Assembly: GCA_903970445.1 (NCBI GenBank)
Contig: CAJCIP010000035.1
Location: 1-54,950 of the forward strand
DNA: 54,950 nt
Origin: Verrucomicrobia bacterium Tous-C9LFEB
GTDB lineage: Bacteria > Acidobacteriota > Terriglobia > Terriglobales > Acidobacteriaceae
Reading direction: 5' to 3'
Part shown: piece after piece, positions 1 through 8,921 of the stretch
How positions within the stretch are numbered: position 1 is the stretch's first letter
Layout: every line of letters starts with the position of its first letter
Translations under genes and position numbers: made by a program
Notes under the pieces: generated by a model
What the model saw: the letters and a program-made list of their open reading frames with translations, nothing else
Told to the model about the DNA's origin: nothing
Database searches by the model: none

Positions 1-63
1 CGTTCCCACATAGATTCCGCGTTTGCGGCCACGATCCGCCGACCCTCAAGCGCAAACTGTTGA
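1..63 (+). CDS. Possible C-terminal end of an upstream gene
   Basis: Frame 1 is open from the window edge to a TGA at 61-63 and would encode about 20 residues ending in RRPSSANC. No start is visible, so this would be the tail of a gene beginning left of the window. Its position before the tail genes would suit a head or tail structural protein, but 20 residues cannot identify a family. The other two forward frames also run for some distance, so this is only the most plausible reading. Confidence 0.25.
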   Translation, partial: RSHIDSAFAATIRRPSSANC

Positions 64-372
64 GACGCAGTGGTGTCTGGCTGTGTCTCCCTCAATCTCG
101 AAGCGGCGATAGAACCCCATCCCATAGCACTCTTCTACACAAAACAATCAGGCTATAGTGGGCTTAGGGCTTATTTTTGTTGCTCCGACTCGCTGATGAG
201 TGAAGTAAGTTATTACCGTTGAAGAGGCGCAGCCCGAACCTGAGTCGGAACCCGTCGAAGAAGTTGCTCAACTCGCGTAGACTTCTTGTGATGAGCCAAC
301 ATGTCTGTGGACGCAGGTGCAAGGTTATGATTCTGCGCTATGTCCGCAGGCGGATGGCTCCAAGGAGACCTG
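64..372 (+). other. Left-edge intergenic region with a broken small ORF
   Basis: No confident gene lies in this stretch of about 310 bases. A TATAGT hexamer at 154-159 could be a -10 box, but its -35 partner is weak. An ATG at 196 opens MSEVSYYR and stops at 222. The +1 frame immediately downstream continues as an acidic, Pro/Glu-rich tail (VEEAQPEPESEPVEEVAQLA) to a TAG at 278-280. Together they look like one short protein split by a one-base shift (frameshift or sequence error). Confidence 0.3.
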
Positions 373-1353
373 ATGTCGACGACCCCATTCTTGGACTTAG
401 GGCTACCTGCTGACCATTCGCAGGATTGGGGCATCCCGACTATCAACGGGAACTTTACCCTCATCGACACGTTCGCTGAGACCTGCATCATTGACGACCC
501 GACCGCAAGCCAGACGATAACGCAGCCAGCTTCGACCTACCTCAATATCAACTCCCTGCAAGCCTTTGGCGCGACGCCAGTCATCCGGTTTGGCGTGGCC
601 GTGAATGTGTGGGACTCGGCCATATCCCGCACGGCGGCTGGAGCATTTTCGTTCGATACGAACACGGTGGGCAACTCGGCGGCGTCGGCCAAGGCTTCGG
701 TATTCAACGCCACTGCTGGGTTCCAAGTCAACTCGGCCGCGCCATCGGGATTCATCCTCGTAGGCAACGGAACGAACTTCGTTGCGAGCAACACGCTACC
801 AGCCGGCCTCGGCTTCTACCAGACCATCCAGCAGGCTGGAACTCCGGTAACACAGCGCCGAATCACAAACTACTTGGCGCCTCTCACGGCAGTAGACGAC
901 GCAGGCAATGGATCGACGGATGTGGGTCTGGCGGCCAGCGGGGTGACAGCGGGATCGTACACGGCTCCGACGCTGACGATTGCCGCCAACGGTCTCATCA
1001 CGGCGGCCGTAAACAACGCCCTGACGTCGGTCACGAACTCGAATGGAACGTACATCGTATTCCCAGACGGAACCTACTTGATGTGGGGCTCGGTGACGCT
1101 GGGATCGACGGGAAATGCGCATTCCGTCATCTCAGCCACTTTCCCGCACGCTTTCGTCGGCACTCCAACGGTTCAAGTCACAATGGTTGGATATCCCGAC
1201 AACTCCAATACATCGGAACTGGGAATCGTAACTGCCGCTGCGGTGACCAGCACGGGCATGACGGTTAATGGAATGTGTCCGGCAGTTTCAGGTGGCGGTG
1301 GCGCGAACTTTAACAACTCAGTGGTTGTTAACTGGTTCGCGTCCGGGAAGTAG
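373..1353 (+). CDS. Putative tail fibre protein
   Basis: This 326-residue Gly/Ser/Thr/Asn-rich protein is likely part of the tail fibre or host-recognition apparatus. The C-terminal third has a FPDGTYLMWGS segment followed by FPHAFVGTPTVQVT, a pattern like the C-terminal domain of gp53-type tail fibres. The start at 373 is chosen because AAGGAG lies six bases upstream; an in-frame ATG at 340 has no such site. There is no signal peptide or membrane segment. The next gene follows after three bases. Fibre role is inferred from composition, C-terminal motif and neighbours. Confidence 0.6.
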   Translation: MSTTPFLDLGLPADHSQDWGIPTINGNFTLIDTFAETCIIDDPTASQTITQPASTYLNINSLQAFGATPVIRFGVAVNVWDSAISRTAAGAFSFDTNTVGNSAASAKASVFNATAGFQVNSAAPSGFILVGNGTNFVASNTLPAGLGFYQTIQQAGTPVTQRRITNYLAPLTAVDDAGNGSTDVGLAASGVTAGSYTAPTLTIAANGLITAAVNNALTSVTNSNGTYIVFPDGTYLMWGSVTLGSTGNAHSVISATFPHAFVGTPTVQVTMVGYPDNSNTSELGIVTAAAVTSTGMTVNGMCPAVSGGGGANFNNSVVVNWFASGK

Positions 1354-1356
1354 GCT

Positions 1357-2502
1357 ATGGCGATACCTGGCCAAGGATTTCGTTTCGCTGCCGACGTCCT
1401 CTGCGAGGTCAGCCTACACCTCATTGAACCGATCGTTTTTACGACTGCCTCAGCCTTTGCGGTGGGCGGCTACAACGACGGCCCGTACAACACCCTTGGT
1501 TATAACGACCCACGCGGATCATTGCTCTATGTAGCTTCGCAGAACGCGATGTATGTCGGCGCTCAGATCGTGGTTGGTTGGGGTTTGACGACGCAGGAAG
1601 TGGCTACCATCACGCAAATCAACGCAGACGGAACAGTTCTCACGACTACGCTGGTGAACAGTCACAACCCCGGAGAGACCATCCTGGCGCCGACGTTTCC
1701 TACCCAGCAGCCCGTAGATCCACACTGGCAGCAGTCCGAAATGCTGGGCTATCTGAGCCGTGCGCAAAACGAGTTTTTGACCGACTGCGGATGCTTCTAC
1801 CAGTTCGCTACGCAGAACATGGTCTACGGGCAACTGGTGCAGAACACGCCGGGAACCTGCATCGAGATCAACCGCATTGCCGCGAGCCAGATCAACACCC
1901 TAGTTACGTCGCTAACCCGCACGAACAACGAGGTGACATGCGTGACGGTGAATCCGCACGGGTTGGTAGCGGGCAGCACGTTCTTTATGCAGAATGCGGC
2001 GGCGGGGTTCGGTGGAGTTTTCGAGATCGACACCGTAGTCAGTCCGACATCCTTCACGTACACGCAGATTGCCGCGAACGGCAGCGCGACGGGCGGAGCG
2101 GTTCTCTACTTCACGCGCCTCTATGAAACAACGCAAGCCGAGCTTTCCATGTCCGATCGCACATGGAAGAACAATTACGTCGGCACCCCTAGCTTCTGGT
2201 ATCAGGATCGTCAGGGCGTCTACAAGTTCGGAGTCGGCGGAAAACCCGCCAGCAACTTTCCGCTTCAGCTTCTGATGTCCGTTCGCGACACGGACACGCT
2301 TGGGCTGCTTGATGGGTTCCTCGTTCCCGACGTTCTCGTGCCCATCATCAAGTGGAAAGTTCTTGCTTACGCTTTCTCAAAAAACGGCGTCCAGCAAGAC
2401 CCGCAGCGCGCGAAGTATTGCGAGGATCGCTATCGTAAAGGGGTAGCCGCGACGAACAGATTCCTGACCGGCATGAGTCTCGGGCTGAAAGGTGGTGCCT
2501 GA
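1357..2502 (+). CDS. Phage structural protein with a shared beta-domain
   Basis: The gene encodes 381 residues and overlaps the next gene (TGATGG at the junction), indicating translational coupling within the tail operon. I do not recognise the family. Residues about 180-250 form a module beginning SLTRTNNEVTCVT and ending SPTSFTYTQIAANGSATGG. A clearly related module occurs in the protein at 6099-7049, so it is probably a beta-sandwich building block of the virion. The remainder is rich in aromatic residues, Gln and Asn. A tail or adaptor role is inferred from context. Confidence 0.6.
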   Translation: MAIPGQGFRFAADVLCEVSLHLIEPIVFTTASAFAVGGYNDGPYNTLGYNDPRGSLLYVASQNAMYVGAQIVVGWGLTTQEVATITQINADGTVLTTTLVNSHNPGETILAPTFPTQQPVDPHWQQSEMLGYLSRAQNEFLTDCGCFYQFATQNMVYGQLVQNTPGTCIEINRIAASQINTLVTSLTRTNNEVTCVTVNPHGLVAGSTFFMQNAAAGFGGVFEIDTVVSPTSFTYTQIAANGSATGGAVLYFTRLYETTQAELSMSDRTWKNNYVGTPSFWYQDRQGVYKFGVGGKPASNFPLQLLMSVRDTDTLGLLDGFLVPDVLVPIIKWKVLAYAFSKNGVQQDPQRAKYCEDRYRKGVAATNRFLTGMSLGLKGGA

Positions 2503-5500
2503 TGGACTCTCAGTACAAGCCTCAAGAGTTTATTTTCGCCAGCAAGGGGCTGTCTGCTAGGCAGGCATCGGATCGTTTGCCGCAGGGGTTCTATATAAAT
2601 TTGCTGGGTTGCTACGAGAGAGAAGAATCCGCCATGAGCGCCCGGTATGGCAATCAAATTGTCAACCGCGACTCAAACGGCACCGGCTCCGGAGTCAACT
2701 ACTTCCTGCCCTCGCCAATCCAAACTCTATCGCGCCTGAAGTACAACGCGGCGACGTACCGCTATGCTGGTTCTGGCGACGCTCTCTATCGACGCGTAGG
2801 CGACACGCAAGGCCCATACACTTCGATCTTCACCGGCCTCTCGGGTTCACCGTTCGGCACGGCATCCACGAACACTTTTGCCAGTTCGCAACCCTACCTG
2901 TTCATCGCAGATGCGGACGTGATGATAAAGGATCAAGGGGTTGGCCTACCAACGCAGTGGGGCATAACGCCGCCAAACCAGCCCCTGAATGCGACGGAGT
3001 TTGCGCCGCACCTTCTACTGATTAACGGATTCACTGAACCCACGGGCGACTACACGCTATCGAACGTGACGGGATGGGGTTCGACATCCATCGGCGTGAC
3101 GACGGTGACTACGGACACGCCGGTCAACGACTTCTTTCAGTTTGGCGGGACGGTCACAGGATTTACGAACGCCTTCAATGGCGGGCTGGCGGCGACCGAT
3201 GCCGGGCCACAGGCCATCGTCTTCAACATCTACGGAAGCCCGAACCCAGAGCAATTCTCGGCCGCCGGCGTTTCAACAACGCTGCCGGGAACGGCGCGGA
3301 CGTTCACCTTCACCGGATACTCGGGAAGCATCGCGGCGAACACGACGGGTTCTATCGGCATCACTGTCGATTTGGACTTAAGCCAGAACAATCAGGTGAC
3401 GGACGACGACCTCATCTGCTTTGCGATGAACCTCTCTGACCCGGCAGGCATTCAGCAGATCAACCTGATGTTCGACGTGAACAACTCGGGCTACACGAGT
3501 TCGTACTACACGAAGTCCATCTCCCCGGCGCTGTACCAGTCGGGTATCAACAACTCGACTGACGCCTACACGACGACCTCGAACGAAATCCTGGCGCTTA
3601 CGCTGGGTGTGGTTACGGGCGACACGTCGACAGCCGTACAGTCCGATGCAAGTTCCATAGTCTCCCAGCTCCAATCCTCGCAGGCGAACAGTGGACAGAG
3701 CGCGTGGTCGACCATCTACTCGCGGCGCGGCGACTTCCTTGCCGTGGGCAACGCGGGAGAGAACGGCTTCGATTGGGCCTCGATCACCGGATGGCAGATT
3801 CAGGTGGTGACGACGACGAACTCGTCGGTGGAGATTGGGTGCAACGGTCTGTATCTCCAGTGGGGCTCGGGGCCATCCAGCTTCGGCGGCGTGGGCTACG
3901 ACTACCGGGCAATCTACTTCAATGCGAACACGCAGACCCCCTCAAACCCTTCGAGTGAGCAGTATTTCAGCCAGCAGTTCGGCTATCCAGCCTCGTATCT
4001 CGCGCCGATAGTCCTTCGGCAGGCTATCAACGTCACGGGAGTCTACTCTTCCGACCCGCAGGTGACGCACATCCGCCTCTATCGCCGCGGCGGGTTCGTG
4101 AACCAAAACTGGTTCTACCTCGACCAGATTCCAAACGTGACCGGCGGCGGCACCTTCAGCTACAAGGACATCATCCCGGATGCGTCTCTGTTGCAGTCGG
4201 ACATCCTGCAACTGGACAACGATGCTCCGATCACGAGTTCGCTGCAGAACCCCATCGTCACGACTTTGAATGCGGCAACCACGGGGCCGGGCGAGAGTCC
4301 GTACTCCCTCTTCACTCCGCAGACGGTGACGACGGCTCAGGCGGCTACCTTCCTACCCAACCAGCTTGTCGTGGTAGGCACTCCGCAGAATCTTGAGCAG
4401 GTCTCGGTCGTCACGGGTGGCGTGGGGACGTTCACGGCGGTCTTCCGGCTCACGCACGCGGCTGGAGAGCAGGTACAGGTGTTCTCCATACCCCAGCAGC
4501 CCTGCGACCTTGTTACGGTCGCCTACGGGCAGTTGTGGGTGGCCGGAGACCCGAACAATCCACACTTTCTCTACTACTCGAAGCCGGGATACCCGGAGAA
4601 CTTCTCGCCCCAGAACTACATCCCGGTGGGTTCGCCGAGTTCGCCCATCATGGCGGTCATCAACTACCGCGGGACTCTGGTGGTGGCTACGCTGACATCC
4701 TGGTACCAGATTTCACCCGGCAACCCACCATATGCCCAACCGACGGGATCGTCACACGGTCTTTTGTCGAAGACGGGCTGGGTACTGGCGGAAGGTGCTA
4801 TATGGTATCGGAGCATTGACGGTATACGCCGCTTCACCGGAGCTGACGGCGCCTATATGTCGCTTCCGATCGAGTGGATTTTCACGAATACGCCACAGAC
4901 CCCCGTTCCGCTTGCGGACAACACGGCTATCGGTTCGACGACGATGGGATTCCGGAACAACGTCGTCTACTCGGCCTATCAGGACATCGAAGGCAACTTC
5001 GTACGTCTTGAATACTCGACCGATTATCTGCGCTGGCGCAACGACGACGTGCCGGCCATCGCGCAATATCTCGAAGAGGACACGAACACACTCCTGATAG
5101 CCAAGTTCATGACGGCGGGAAGTCAGAGCGGCTACGCTATTCTTCAGGACGCGATTGGAGATTACGACGATGGCGGATGGGTCAACGGGCAACTGACCAA
5201 AACCCCGATCAACATGGATTTGCAGATGCCGTACGAAGACCTCGGCGCGCCGCACTTCCCGAAGAACTGGAACACGGTAGAGATTGACGCGAACACCAAC
5301 GGGCAGAATATGGACGTCATCCTCAACTTCGATGACGGCATTGCGCCGCTGAATCTCGGAACCATCAACACGACGATTCGCCAGAAGATCCAACTGGCAG
5401 TGAACGACGGCGACGGGCAGGAGTCGTACAAGTGCAGTCCAGAGATCACGGCGGCCGTCATCAAGGCTCCTATCCTGTACCAGATGAACGTGTATGCGGC

Positions 5501-5849
5501 GGTGCTGGCGGCGGATCGCACGACGCTGGACACGTACTGGCTGAAGTTCGGCGTGGGAGATCAGTCGAAGTTCGTGAAGCAGTGCTATCTGGACTACACC
5601 TCAACCGAGCCGGTGGTGATTTCAATATTCGCGGACGGCAGTCTGACGCCGTACTACACCTTCACGCTGCCAGCGGAGCCGAACAGGGCCGTGATTCGTG
5701 TGCGGTTCCCGGCGCTGAAGTTGAGGACGTTCCGCATGATCGTGACGAGTGATGCGCCGATGCAGACGTGGAGTGCGCCGCGGCTGGAATGGAAGCCGAT
5801 ACTAGGGCAGGGAGCAAATGGGTATGCCAGTTACGAGGTGACGACATGA
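2502..5849 (+). CDS. Large beta-rich tail protein (nozzle/hub candidate)
   Basis: This 1115-residue protein lacks a signal peptide or membrane segment and is rich in Thr, Ser, Asn, Tyr and Gly. The middle and C-terminal parts contain repeated strands with YGQLWVAGDP, FLYYSKPGYPENF and IWYRSIDGIRRF, the kind of repeats seen in beta-propeller tail proteins such as P22 gp10 or T7 gp12. Its size and position between smaller tail genes also fit a tail nozzle or hub. The family assignment is an inference; I see no diagnostic motif. It is coupled to the preceding gene by overlap and followed after 17 bases by a small Cys-rich gene. Confidence 0.55.
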   Translation: MDSQYKPQEFIFASKGLSARQASDRLPQGFYINLLGCYEREESAMSARYGNQIVNRDSNGTGSGVNYFLPSPIQTLSRLKYNAATYRYAGSGDALYRRVGDTQGPYTSIFTGLSGSPFGTASTNTFASSQPYLFIADADVMIKDQGVGLPTQWGITPPNQPLNATEFAPHLLLINGFTEPTGDYTLSNVTGWGSTSIGVTTVTTDTPVNDFFQFGGTVTGFTNAFNGGLAATDAGPQAIVFNIYGSPNPEQFSAAGVSTTLPGTARTFTFTGYSGSIAANTTGSIGITVDLDLSQNNQVTDDDLICFAMNLSDPAGIQQINLMFDVNNSGYTSSYYTKSISPALYQSGINNSTDAYTTTSNEILALTLGVVTGDTSTAVQSDASSIVSQLQSSQANSGQSAWSTIYSRRGDFLAVGNAGENGFDWASITGWQIQVVTTTNSSVEIGCNGLYLQWGSGPSSFGGVGYDYRAIYFNANTQTPSNPSSEQYFSQQFGYPASYLAPIVLRQAINVTGVYSSDPQVTHIRLYRRGGFVNQNWFYLDQIPNVTGGGTFSYKDIIPDASLLQSDILQLDNDAPITSSLQNPIVTTLNAATTGPGESPYSLFTPQTVTTAQAATFLPNQLVVVGTPQNLEQVSVVTGGVGTFTAVFRLTHAAGEQVQVFSIPQQPCDLVTVAYGQLWVAGDPNNPHFLYYSKPGYPENFSPQNYIPVGSPSSPIMAVINYRGTLVVATLTSWYQISPGNPPYAQPTGSSHGLLSKTGWVLAEGAIWYRSIDGIRRFTGADGAYMSLPIEWIFTNTPQTPVPLADNTAIGSTTMGFRNNVVYSAYQDIEGNFVRLEYSTDYLRWRNDDVPAIAQYLEEDTNTLLIAKFMTAGSQSGYAILQDAIGDYDDGGWVNGQLTKTPINMDLQMPYEDLGAPHFPKNWNTVEIDANTNGQNMDVILNFDDGIAPLNLGTINTTIRQKIQLAVNDGDGQESYKCSPEITAAVIKAPILYQMNVYAAVLAADRTTLDTYWLKFGVGDQSKFVKQCYLDYTSTEPVVISIFADGSLTPYYTFTLPAEPNRAVIRVRFPALKLRTFRMIVTSDAPMQTWSAPRLEWKPILGQGANGYASYEVTT

Positions 5850-5866
5850 AGTGGAGGAGGGCCTAA

Positions 5867-6148
5867 ATGACGAGTAAGGAGTGCTGCACGTTCCGATGCA
5901 GTCAGCCTGCAATGCGAGGAAAACAGAAGGTAGTATGGATGATTGACGGAAAGCCGTACTGCAATACGTGTTTCCTCGAATTCTTTGAGCGTAATGAAGT
6001 GGGGCGGCAGCGGATTGTTCGGCTGTACAACGACGAGAGTCTCTACGAGGATCGTCGGCCAAAGAAGAGAGCCAAACGCACGAAGACTGGAGTAAACGAT
6101 GGGCACCGCCTCAACACCTCTGCAACTCACGCAGTTCTCGCTCAGTGA
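5867..6148 (+). CDS. Small Cys-containing protein, unknown function
   Basis: This 93-residue protein has N-terminal cysteines (C6, C7, C11) and a CNTC pair near residue 32, which could bind zinc, followed by a Lys/Arg-rich segment (RRPKKRAKRTK). The last 50 bases overlap the next gene, so the final 15-16 residues are encoded over its start. GGAGGG precedes the start. I do not recognise the family; nucleic-acid binding would suit the basic stretch but is not shown. Confidence 0.5.
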   Translation: MTSKECCTFRCSQPAMRGKQKVVWMIDGKPYCNTCFLEFFERNEVGRQRIVRLYNDESLYEDRRPKKRAKRTKTGVNDGHRLNTSATHAVLAQ

Positions 6149-7049
6149 CTTCCAGTCGGAAGAGGGCGTAAACCGGATCAACCAATACATCACGAACATC
6201 GGGCGGACGCTGAACGCATATATAGGCACGGGCGGCCCGGTTGCACAGCCTTCTGGAATTGACCTGCAGGGGTCAACGATCCAGAACGTGAATGGGGTTG
6301 GGCCCGAGCACGAAGTCGTGAGCAAGTCCTTCGCGGAAGCGAATTACTCGGCATCGGCCATCAAGCCCAAACTTGAAGGTGGTGGGAGCCATGCCTTGCA
6401 AACGGTGCGGCGCATCGGCGACAGCACGCAGCGGGAACCGGCATCTTCATGGCTGAATGGGCTGATGAGCACAAGTCCAACGGCGAATACCTCGACCATC
6501 TCAGCATCAGGGTTTACGGTAACGGTGAGCAGTGGATTCCATCGGTACTTGGACGGAAGCGTGACGTCATACGCCTCTCGCAGCGACACCTTGACGGGAT
6601 CGTCGCCGGTGACGATTATTTCGCTCACTCGCGCCAGTGGAGTCGTAACAGCAGTCACGTCAACTCCCAGCGGCGTGACTCCCGGAGACTCATTTACGGT
6701 GGCTGGAGCGGGAGATAGTTCGTTCAACGGAACGTTCATAGTGTCCACGGTGATAAGCACTACATCGTTCACGTATCTTCAGGCCGGGGCGAACGCAACG
6801 ACGACGGGCGGAACAATCGGGACATCCCGTATTTTTTATTACAGTCTGTTGAAAACTCAAAAGACTTTAAGCCTATCGCCCCCATTTGACACCGATACGC
6901 AAACGAACCGAGTGACGGCCAATCTTGACGGAAGCATCCTGATCGCCGTCGTCGCCGTCAACGGTTCCGGCATCGACCTCGCGAATAGCATGTCAGGCGC
7001 AACCCCGCCAGCGGCCACCGGAAACGCCCGCATCATCAACCGCCTGTAG
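6099..7049 (+). CDS. Putative tail fibre/appendage protein
   Basis: This 316-residue protein starts at ATG 6099 with GGAG six bases upstream, inside the end of the preceding gene. Residues about 170-245 (ISLTRASGVVTAVT to STTSFTYLQAGANATTTGG) repeat the module found in the 1357-2502 protein. The N-terminal part (INQYITNIGRTLNAYIG, GIDLQGSTIQNVNGVG) resembles stalk regions of phage fibres, and the C-terminus ends in a Gly/Ala/Asn-rich stretch. It is probably a virion surface protein. Confidence 0.55.
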   Translation: MGTASTPLQLTQFSLSDFQSEEGVNRINQYITNIGRTLNAYIGTGGPVAQPSGIDLQGSTIQNVNGVGPEHEVVSKSFAEANYSASAIKPKLEGGGSHALQTVRRIGDSTQREPASSWLNGLMSTSPTANTSTISASGFTVTVSSGFHRYLDGSVTSYASRSDTLTGSSPVTIISLTRASGVVTAVTSTPSGVTPGDSFTVAGAGDSSFNGTFIVSTVISTTSFTYLQAGANATTTGGTIGTSRIFYYSLLKTQKTLSLSPPFDTDTQTNRVTANLDGSILIAVVAVNGSGIDLANSMSGATPPAATGNARIINRL

Positions 7050-7083
7050 ATTCCTCTTGCCTGCAAAGCCTCGTTCGGCTACC

Positions 7084-7419
7084 ATGCTTGCAGTCATGTT
7101 GCGAATCGACAAAACAAGCACCGACGCTTTCACCGGCCACATCAGCGTGGACGCACAGGTGCATGAAGTCGAGGGCAATTCGACGACTTTGGGTGCTCTG
7201 GAGACCCACGGAATCGCCGCGCACGAACTCCAGACAAGATTCGGCGGCGACGTGAAGGCGTGGCTGAAAAACGTCCATGCAGGAATGCTGCAACGGCATG
7301 AGGCGAGAAAGATCGCGGCGCAAGCTGCGCAAGCCCTACGGGGCGTAACGATGTTCAACGAGAAAGACGAGGATACCACCAGTGGAAATCACCCTGCACC
7401 TGCCGGAGATAAAGTTTAA
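7084..7419 (+). CDS. Hypothetical phage protein
   Basis: About 111 residues, unrecognised, with an amphipathic Ala/Arg-rich C-terminal half (MLQRHEARKIAAQAAQAL). The start is uncertain: ATG 7084 and ATG 7096 are both possible and neither has a good Shine-Dalgarno; a TTG at 7057 is also in frame. A GCAAGCAT-type box (on the minus strand) overlaps ATG 7084. The 3' end overlaps the next gene by 38 bases. Confidence 0.45.
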   Translation: MLAVMLRIDKTSTDAFTGHISVDAQVHEVEGNSTTLGALETHGIAAHELQTRFGGDVKAWLKNVHAGMLQRHEARKIAAQAAQALRGVTMFNEKDEDTTSGNHPAPAGDKV

Positions 7420-7648
7420 CGACCGGCCCACGAAGAGCCAAGCCAGCAACATGCTGAACGACATCATCCTGTTTCAGACGAAGGTTCTGGGCAGCCTGCT
7501 GGCTACCGGAGACTACACCATCACCGACCAATGGATCGCTCAGGCTTTCAACGCTGTCGTGCAACTCAAGGCCGCGAAGGACATGCTCGACGGCGTAAGC
7601 ACGGCAGGCGCGGCACGTCCGCAACCTGGCCCTCAGCCGGTACGGTAG
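7382..7648 (+). CDS. Hypothetical small phage protein
   Basis: This 88-residue protein starts with GTG at 7382, within the end of the preceding gene. It is mostly helical in appearance (ASNMLNDIILFQTKVLGSLL) and ends in a Pro/Gln-rich tail. There is no signal peptide or recognisable motif. It lies in the short-gene run between tail genes and a membrane protein, so it may be an assembly or accessory factor, but this is not shown by sequence. Confidence 0.5.
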   Translation: MEITLHLPEIKFNDRPTKSQASNMLNDIILFQTKVLGSLLATGDYTITDQWIAQAFNAVVQLKAAKDMLDGVSTAGAARPQPGPQPVR

Positions 7649-7657
7649 GAGACGGGC

Positions 7658-8083
7658 ATGGAATGGAGTCTCGTCGCAATTCCGGCTCTCATGTGGAGCC
7701 TATACCGGGTCATTCTTCCGAACCAAAAGTGGGAGTTCGACTTCGACCAGACCAACGCAACCTTCACGCTCATCCTGAACTATCTGGTGCGGTTGGCCTG
7801 CGGGCTGATCGTGATGGACGTCGTGCTGGGAGTAGTCGGGCGGCTGCATCAGGTTCCGAAGGGCGCGGTAGGGCTGTGCGTGGCCGGAGCGGTGTACGGG
7901 ATTCTGTTCCTTGTCCACACACTCGTTGCGTATGAGAGGTATCTTCACGCCAGATACCCGCGCAACGGCATGATGGGCATATCGCCCTATACGACGGCCA
8001 GTTATGCGATGACGCGGACGCTCGGATACTCGACGGTGGCGTTCTCGGTCGGCGGACTTGTTTTGACGGTATTGGCGCTGTAA
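7658..8083 (+). CDS. Multi-pass membrane protein
   Basis: This 141-residue protein has about four hydrophobic segments: the N-terminus, a segment around YLVRLACGLIVMDVVLGVV, one around VGLCVAGAVYGILFLV, and the C-terminal end (VAFSVGGLVLTVLAL). It should sit in the host inner membrane. Function is unknown; there is no enzyme motif. It is separated by a few bases from both neighbours, so it is probably cotranscribed with the tail operon. A holin-like or superinfection-exclusion role would be speculative. Confidence 0.55.
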   Translation: MEWSLVAIPALMWSLYRVILPNQKWEFDFDQTNATFTLILNYLVRLACGLIVMDVVLGVVGRLHQVPKGAVGLCVAGAVYGILFLVHTLVAYERYLHARYPRNGMMGISPYTTASYAMTRTLGYSTVAFSVGGLVLTVLAL

Positions 8084-8097
8084 AGGAGAGGTGCGAC

Positions 8098-8442
8098 ATG
8101 GGCCGCAAGAAAGTAATCAACAGAGAGTACCTTCTCCACGAAAAGGAGATAGGCGTCATCGCACTTCGCTACTGGAGTGGAAAAATCTCCAAAGAGGAGA
8201 TGGTCGACGCGATGACTGAGGCATACAGTAAGGGCGCAAAATTTTACAGTGATGCCCGTCACGAGATGGTTGGTTTCGCGCAGCACGTCATCGTCCACGA
8301 GGAGGAGGCTTCTGAAGCAAGGGCCGGCAATCCACGTTCGTACTGGTGGCCTGAACGCGGCGGATGCGAGTGTCACAATGAGGACGGAACCTTCAAGCAG
8401 GGTTTTCTTGAAGAGGAAGAAGCGCGAGAGATACCTGCATGA
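8098..8442 (+). CDS. Hypothetical phage protein
   Basis: This 114-residue soluble protein starts at ATG 8098 with GGAGAGG upstream. It is rich in charged residues and ends in a Glu-rich stretch; a CEC pair near residue 90 and several His residues could bind metal, but I do not recognise the family. Its end overlaps the DUF1643 gene by four bases (ATGA), so the two are translationally coupled. Confidence 0.5.
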   Translation: MGRKKVINREYLLHEKEIGVIALRYWSGKISKEEMVDAMTEAYSKGAKFYSDARHEMVGFAQHVIVHEEEASEARAGNPRSYWWPERGGCECHNEDGTFKQGFLEEEEAREIPA

Positions 8443-8921
8443 TATCGACCGCGTTTCTCAGCGAAGATAGGAGATTCCGATACTGGCTGTTGCGCGTCTG
8501 GGACGAAACGCTACCCTGCTTGTGCGTGATCGGCTTAAATCCGTCTACCGCAGACGAAACGGTGGATGACCCGACAATTCGCCGCGAGATCGCGTTCTCC
8601 AAACGCGACGGCTTCGGAAGTCTTCTGAAACTGAACCTGTATGCCTATCGCGCGACAAAACCGTCCGATATGTGGAAGGCGCAGAAGGCGGGGACGGACA
8701 TTATCGGTGGTGCTCGCAACTGGTGCGACGCGATGAAAGAGAATGCCGGACGCCTCGGATGTACGACAGTGATCGCGGCATGGGGCCTTCACGGAAAGAA
8801 GCGAGGGCCGGATATAGCCGCTCGTTGGCCGGGCTTGAAGTGCTTCGGCAAGAACGACGACGGAACACCCAAGCACCCTTTGTACCTCAAGGGCGATACT
8901 GAGATTGTGGAGTACGCATGA
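8439..8921 (+). CDS. DUF1643 family protein
   Basis: This 160-residue protein matches the DUF1643 pattern common in phages and mobile elements: an N-terminal FRYWLLRVW strand, then the signature CVIGLNPSTADETVDDPTIR (residues about 29-48), and a later AWGLHGK segment. The biochemical function of DUF1643 is not established. It is coupled to the preceding gene and overlaps the PP-loop protein downstream by four bases, a pairing that suggests a shared metabolic or modification role. Confidence 0.8.
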   Translation: MISTAFLSEDRRFRYWLLRVWDETLPCLCVIGLNPSTADETVDDPTIRREIAFSKRDGFGSLLKLNLYAYRATKPSDMWKAQKAGTDIIGGARNWCDAMKENAGRLGCTTVIAAWGLHGKKRGPDIAARWPGLKCFGKNDDGTPKHPLYLKGDTEIVEYA

